Assembly (NCBI RefSeq): GCF_964204645.1
Contig: NC_134028.1
Coordinates: forward strand, 1,922,001 to 1,986,000
Source: Tubulanus polymorphus
Taxonomy: Eukaryota; Nemertea; Palaeonemertea; Tubulaniformes; Tubulanidae
DNA: 64,000 nt
Reading direction: 5' to 3'
The notes beneath the pieces are model-generated. The model worked only from the letters and a program-made list of their open reading frames with translations, was not told where the DNA came from and made no database searches. Below, piece by piece: positions 59,279 through 64,000 of this stretch. The first letter of the stretch is position 1. The number at the start of each line of letters is the position of its first letter. Made by a program: the position numbers and the translations under genes.

Positions 59279-60247
59279 ATGTTAAGTGCTGCTGAACCAG
59301 CTAAAATCGAAGAGATTGAGGATGGTGATGAGGTAGCGTGAAAATATAGTTTCTAATTCGTTTTTTTTTTGTTCAAATAGTAAAATGATTTGTTCACATT
59401 CAAGAAGGAACAATCCAATCCAACTAGATTTTATTCAACCGGTTTAGATTTGGTAGAATATTGAAGGGCTTGAATTGTACATAATTGCATTAATTACACT
59501 TTACCGAATCAAAAAGGCCGCTTTCTGCTGTGTCCAGGGGCCGGTTGCATAGTCATGACTTATATTTAAGACCAACTTAGTTCTATAGCCAATCTAACAA
59601 CTTAAGACCAGTCTTGAGATTTACGACCACTTTTGGACTTAAGTCACGACTGTGCAACTTGCCCCAGGTACGGAAAACTTAATAATTTCGATCATGAATG
59701 TTACTCTGTTTATTTCCAGGATTTCGATGATGAGACGTTGACCGAACGATTAATCGGTTTAACGGAGATGTTTCCGCCGACTCTAGCGAACGTTGTATCG
59801 TCTGCTGTGAATCTGTCGGTATCCGCGGTGAAAGGAGCGTATTCGTACGGTCGATCGGGAATGTGGGTGTTCGCTTCATCGGCGACCATTTTAGTTCTGC
59901 CGTTAATGTTCGAAATGGAACGATCTCAAATGGAAGAGCAACATCAGCAACAACAAAGACAGGTTCGAATTTGGGTTGCTTTTTAGTTTTTCTTAAGTTG
60001 TAGGCATATGTGTCTGTGATCAGTCAAACTAGTTAAGTCGCTAGTAGCTGGAATAATCATTACGATGACTTCTCCACTTACATTCAGTAAAAAGAATTAC
60101 ACAAATTGGGATTCACAGAAATATTAATGACTTAAGAAGTGACGACTTTTGTTTTTGTAGATTTTATTGGGACCAAATGCAGCCGTTTCAGGGAGCCAAC
60201 CAATGGGAGCTATGCCAAATCTAATGAGGATGCCTAACAGTCAATAA
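59279..60247 (+). CDS. TOMM22: TOMM22, mitochondrial import receptor subunit
   Basis: Three exons: 59279-59332, 59720-59962 and 60161-60247, in frame, 127 aa (human 142). The N-terminal cytosolic part is acidic (AKIEEIEDGDE, DFDDE). ETLTERLIGLTEMFP is the family signature (human ETLSERLWGLTEMFP). One membrane segment, ALWIG-like here SGMWVFASSATILVLPLMF (~res 76-94), is followed by FEMERSQMEEQ, a Gln-rich stretch, and the short intermembrane-space tail starting ILLGPNA. TOM22 is the central receptor and organiser of the TOM complex in the outer membrane. It is divergent from PAPSS and convergent with DCTN5. The N-terminal acidic region is shorter than in vertebrates. Confidence 0.95.
59537..59665. 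mobile_element. 129-bp TIR MITE in TOMM22 intron 1
   Basis: GGGGCCGGTTGCATAGTCAT at the left and GACTGTGCAACTTGCCCC at the right form imperfect inverted ends of about 30 bp. TAAGACCA/TTAAGTC words recur inside. It resembles the 49230-49358 element in size and GGGGCC start, but the interior differs. Confidence 0.7.
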
Positions 60248-61066
60248 CAGAGATTAAAAGACATTTAGTCGAGGAAAGGTATTTAAGTTTCCTCCATGAA
60301 GACAGTTTTGGAATGGATCGCTAGTGATTGAAATACGTAGTTGGATGTTTGTTAGTCCGAGTGATACACTAATATCGTATTGTACATTATCAGTGAAATG
60401 AGTTTTTAAATTAAAAGTGCCTGTATAGAACAAATCAAATCGAACCTTATTTCTCTTATATTTTCCCTTGTTTCATGGGATAATGATGGCTTCATGACTC
60501 TGCCCGAGTAGACCGCAAAATACAATGACATCAGCCAATGAACTGGTATGAGGCCCACCTTATCTGCTTTAATGTCAGTGGTCCAGAATTGCAACGCCAA
60601 CTGACGGAGGATGATTTGCTGTCATAAATAATGTTTGGTCAACCTCAGTTCAGTCGTGATCACATTTTTTAGTCCTAATTTGTGTTTCTAATTCAACTTT
60701 TTACAGTCCACGAGTAACAAGTTATCCAAAGTTGAATGTACCAGATGACATTTTCCTCACAACTAACAAGATAAGAAACATATGACTGAACTGAGAGAGA
60801 AATTTATTACATCATTTATTTATAACAGTATTCACCAAGCCTTAAATAAAAATTGACTGAAGTATCAACTCTAATTTTCCTGTAAATCCATAATAACCAA
60901 TGACAGTTTGCAAAAAGTTTCGCCAGAACCCCACAGCACCACGGTGATTACAATGTAAATTCATACATTTAAGAATCGCCTGAAATTGAAAACGATATTC
61001 AACACTGATTCGCGCAGAACGCAAAGGCTATTTATTCATGAGGTTTTGAAGGCTTACTTTTGTAAA

Positions 61067-62813
61067 TCATTTTGGAGTCAATGGTTGGAAATGTTGATAA
61101 TAGCTACGCGTGACTTCAATCATCAGATCTTGAGTACATTCTGGTAATTCACTTGAAAATTTACCTGAAATAAGGAAAAACTTATTTACAGTATTTGTTC
61201 GGCATCTAACAGGGTTCATACTGGTATTCGTTACGTACCTGGTGACCCAGAGAACAGGGTAAATGGTGGAACAACTGTTTCTGGTGGCAGAACTGTATTA
61301 TCTGCAATCGCGCAACAATCTTTCAGCACACACCTGCGACCCTACAAATATTAGTTCTTATATCATTCTTTTCCAGTAGGGAGTAATGACTTGCAATGGA
61401 ACATTTTTGGAGCGAACTAAGTTTTAAGGTATTGGGCTTCATTTTGGAACTAGGGGTCCACCAATAATGATGAAATGCTTTATAATCGGACAATTTCAAT
61501 ATTCAACGCCCCCTGGTTAACAAATAGAGAAACCAATGACCTAGAAATGCACCTAAATCATAGAACATGTCATGGGCTACAACTTTACTATTAATAGTGG
61601 GTATAAGATATACATAGGAACTAATATAAGAATAAACAAACAGTGTCTGATTTAATATCTAATGGTGCATCCGGGATGGATACATGTATCAACACAATCC
61701 GATGAAGCATCTTCTAAACTTTTCTGTGAGGGCTGAAAATGTTTACTTACTATCACACAGTTTTTGCCAATGTGAACATATGACCCAACTTGCGCTGCGT
61801 TGACTATCGTATCCTGATCAATGAACACGTGATCACCGATATGAAGTGGGAAAAATGCAACTCTGCAATAAAGATACGAAGTGGCTACTCGTACGGACCC
61901 GTACGAATAATTCCGTAGGCTATTCGTACGCATCCGTCGGATAACTCTGGAATTATGTGTACGGGAAGTAATAGGGTTAGGGTAAAGTGAGGCAATATGT
62001 AGTTAAAACATTCGACCGACTGTCAGCGAGCTCGGTGGTCTAGTGGAATGATGCTGCGCTAGTAATTTACTAGCCCGGGTTCGAGTCTCGCTCGATCCGC
62101 TATTTTTCTCTAACTCTATTCTCCACACTTTTCTTGAATTTTCTAAGTCGTGCACCTCTGTACGCATGCGCGGCGTTAATCGGCCAATCAGCGACAGTTA
62201 TTAGCGTATCCTAGTCCCGTACGAATAGTCTCTAGAGTAATCCGTACGGGTCCGTACGAGTTTTCTCTTTTTCCCAGAATTTTCTATTCAATCAGGAGAT
62301 ATCCGGATAATGACGTTAATCAGGATAATGTCATTCGTGTTGGCAAAATATGCACTTCCTATAAAAACGAAACGGAGCATATTTTTCTTACCCCTTGGAA
62401 AATTTTTTGAACGCAGGTCGTATAACGGCTTTGTTACTGATAACGCAATGTCGTCCGATTCGCACATTTGCCAAATCTCCACGTATTATACAGTCGGCCA
62501 TGATAATTGTCTGAAATTTAAAAATCAATTCACGAGCGAAGTGCAAGTGAACCCTATATACCACCGCCATTGATCGTCACAATTTCACCTCTAATTTGGT
62601 ATAATTCCTTACCTTGCCATTAAGGACGATATTCTGACTGCCACACAAAACCGATTGTCGACTAACTTTATTTCCGGACGCCTTGAAAAAAAAACGATCA
62701 TTACATTTCTCCAAAAAAGAATAAAATAATGAATTGAATTTAACTATAAATATCCAAATATTTACCGTTTCTATGTATTCCGGCTTGTTGTAATATTTAT
62801 CAGACAGTTCCAT
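61067..62813 (-). CDS. DCTN5: DCTN5, dynactin subunit 5 (p25)
   Basis: Six exons: 62813-62766, 62681-62613, 62510-62392, 61862-61751, 61341-61239 and 61164-61067; all phases agree, giving 182 aa, the same length as human. The sequence is left-handed beta-helix hexapeptide repeats: [116 protein letters not shown]. p25 sits in the pointed-end complex of dynactin and helps attach cargo. A TIR element with a tRNA-like core occupies intron 3. AATAAA on the minus strand at 61031-61036 is only about 30 nt past the stop. Confidence 0.97.
61887..62261. mobile_element. 375-bp TIR element carrying a tRNA-like sequence, DCTN5 intron 3
   Basis: The left end (61887-61930) and right end (62218-62261) are inverted copies sharing ACTCGTACGGACCCGTACG and CTATTCGTACG, with about 75% overall pairing over 44 bp. 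Between them lies a tRNA-like segment (about 62027-62100) with TGGTCTAGTGG (A-box), a GCTAG/CTAGC stem and GGGTTCGAGTC (B-box). Also a CCCTAACCCTA-like word near 61971. No coding capacity. Confidence 0.65.
62027..62100 (+). repeat. tRNA-like SINE head or tRNA pseudogene
   Basis: A-box TGGTCTAGTGG, a 5-bp stem GCTAG/CTAGC closing loop TAATTTA, and B-box GGGTTCGAGTC. Loop position 33 is A instead of the required U, and the T stem and acceptor pairing are weak. So I call it tRNA-derived, not a functional tRNA gene. Confidence 0.5.
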
Positions 62814-63384
62814 ATTTATCTGCGTTTGTCTACGTATTTGATGATGATAGAATGTTAGTAGATTACGCCTATAAAACCGGCATTGCTGCGAATGTTTTAG
62901 AATACCATTGACAGTTCGGTTCCATGTTATAAGTCCAAAACACAGTCCACTACATAGCGGCAACCAGGAAGTAATTTTGCGGGAATTCCCAAATCTTTAG
63001 ACATTTTCCATCAAAATATTTCGGTATTCGATGACAAATATGCGTGAAAATAGCGTCGTTTTTGGGCCGGGATCAATGAATCTGTTTAGAATATACGTCG
63101 AATCAGATGGTATGCGATGACCTGAAATTTTAACTGGTTCTTCAACAAAAAAGTAATTAGATGACAACAGATAATATCCGAATTGAAGGTAAAGTAATTT
63201 GACCCTCTCTCTAGTCTAGTCGGGCAATTATAGATAAATAACAACATAACAAAGTAACTTTACTGGATCTATCAAAAATTTTCCCACATAAAATCACAAG
63301 TAAGTTGCTGATTAAGATATGGATTTTCGAAACAAATATCTGAATTGATTTGTTCATTTTCAGAGTAATAATTATACGAGGAGT
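62814..63384. promoter_or_regulatory. Divergent intergenic region DCTN5 / BCAP-like gene
   Basis: 571 bp between two outward start codons. The left part is probably the DCTN5 5'UTR and promoter. TTTTCAG at 63357-63363, just before the BCAP-like ATG, could be a 3' splice site, which would put that gene's promoter elsewhere in this stretch. Confidence 0.4.
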
Positions 63385-64000
63385 ATGGCAGAGCACTATA
63401 TCATCCATGCATCTGATGGTCATCAGTGGGCAGAATTCCTCCGTTCTAAATTACTTAAGATCAGAAAAAACCTGAATGTGAAACTGGAGAACATTGACGA
63501 GTTGTTTCTTGTTCAAAGTGCTACAAGAATCAAAATTCAAGAAGCGAAAAATGTTATGTTTCTATTAACTTCCTCATTCCAGAATAAACTGAGTGCGAGT
63601 TCAGAAGATGTTTATTCGATTGAAAATTTATTGAAGAATCGATTCACTGAGGAAAGTGAAGGAATTTTAAATTGGCCCTTCGCGATTTTGCTCGGTCTAT
63701 CAGAGGAAGAATTTGTCGATGAAATCGGACAGAAAAATATCGAAAAACTACCGCGGTTCCGCAACTGGACGAAAGTACGAATACAACCAGACGTTGATGA
63801 AACGGGCGTAAGAAAAATTACGGAACGTGTATTGGAATTGATCGAAGGTAAACGACAGGCACCGATTACAGGTGATGGTGGCCGGAGACCGAGCGGTCAA
63901 GAGCTTCCACCGAGCAGGACATCATCACTCAAACGGAAAGGATTCACAGTAAAATTGATTCCATCGACGGTTTGTAAAGGAGTAAGTTTATTCGTATACC
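63385..64000 (+). CDS. BCAP/BANK1-like adaptor (TIR-like plus DBB region), cut by window end
   Basis: Open from the ATG at 63385 to the end of the window (205 codons). Start MAEHYIIHASDGHQWAEFLR; then VMFLLTSSFQNKL, WPFAILLGLSEEEFVDEI and FRNWTKVRI. This order (IVYSPDAEEW, VVVLLS, RLLCGVRDSEEFLD, WAHW) is the TIR-like N-terminal domain of PIK3AP1/BCAP and BANK1. A Ser/Pro-rich linker follows, and FTVKLIPSTVCKG resembles the start of the DBB (Dof/BCAP/BANK) domain. Such adaptors link receptor or Toll-like signalling to PI3-kinase; fly Dof serves FGF receptors. A GTAAGT at 63982-63987 may be a real 5' splice site, so the last residues may be intronic. ATG choice is uncertain because of the possible splice acceptor just upstream. 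Confidence 0.65.
   Translation, partial: MAEHYIIHASDGHQWAEFLRSKLLKIRKNLNVKLENIDELFLVQSATRIKIQEAKNVMFLLTSSFQNKLSASSEDVYSIENLLKNRFTEESEGILNWPFAILLGLSEEEFVDEIGQKNIEKLPRFRNWTKVRIQPDVDETGVRKITERVLELIEGKRQAPITGDGGRRPSGQELPPSRTSSLKRKGFTVKLIPSTVCKGVSLFVY

Noticed and set aside
62027-62100. Possible functional tRNA gene
   Set aside because: A and B boxes are present, but U33 is replaced by A, and the acceptor and T stems pair poorly; it also lies within an inverted-repeat element.

Overview
The window is nuclear DNA from an intron-rich bilaterian invertebrate. It is AT-rich, with compact housekeeping genes, GT-AG introns of roughly 60-900 bp, many small inverted-repeat transposons and tRNA-derived SINEs. 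A MOLO1-type exon and a BCAP/BANK-type adaptor gene sit beside conserved animal genes. A lophotrochozoan (mollusc, annelid or nemertean relative) fits best, but this is an inference. No prokaryotic, organellar or intact viral genes were seen. Exon models were assembled by hand from reading frames, splice signals and remembered family sequences. They are not backed by transcripts.

Layout, left to right: first exon of a secreted MOLO1-domain protein (-, 3967-4183); MCRIP2/FAM195A (+, 5115-6634); COX18 (-, 7912-9579); single-exon ARNT (-, 11516-13468); CCHCR1 (+, 14059-18420); METTL5 (-, 18793-19916); ADRM1/Rpn13 (+, 20028-22503); ERCC6/CSB (-, 23398-30313); a transposon-rich gap (30.3-35.8 kb); PAPS synthase (-, 35846-58336), with a 17 kb intron (40524-57471) holding candidate alternative first exons and many repeats; TOMM22 (+, 59279-60247); DCTN5 (-, 61067-62813); and the 5' part of a BCAP/BANK1-like adaptor (+, from 63385, cut by the window end).

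Five neighbouring pairs are divergent and probably share promoter regions: MOLO1/MCRIP2, ARNT/CCHCR1, METTL5/ADRM1 (only 111 bp between start codons), PAPSS/TOMM22 and DCTN5/BCAP-like. The functions are general cell biology: mitochondrial import and insertion (TOMM22, COX18), rRNA methylation (METTL5), proteasome (ADRM1), transcription-coupled repair (ERCC6), bHLH-PAS transcription (ARNT), sulfate activation (PAPSS), dynein/dynactin (DCTN5), and RNA granules or centrosome (MCRIP2, CCHCR1). I saw no operon-like or pathway-level grouping.

The most interesting signals are: (1) several separate candidate first exons, all phase 0, upstream of one common PAPS synthase exon; (2) a short TIR transposon whose insertion junction forms the 5' splice site of a METTL5 intron, with a longer relative at 31 kb carrying a perfect 9-bp target duplication; (3) a ~55-bp hairpin unit around AGGTGGCGCAG found in two divergent promoter regions; (4) an ARNT gene without coding introns among intron-rich neighbours; (5) several young-looking inverted-repeat elements, one with identical ~44-bp arms.
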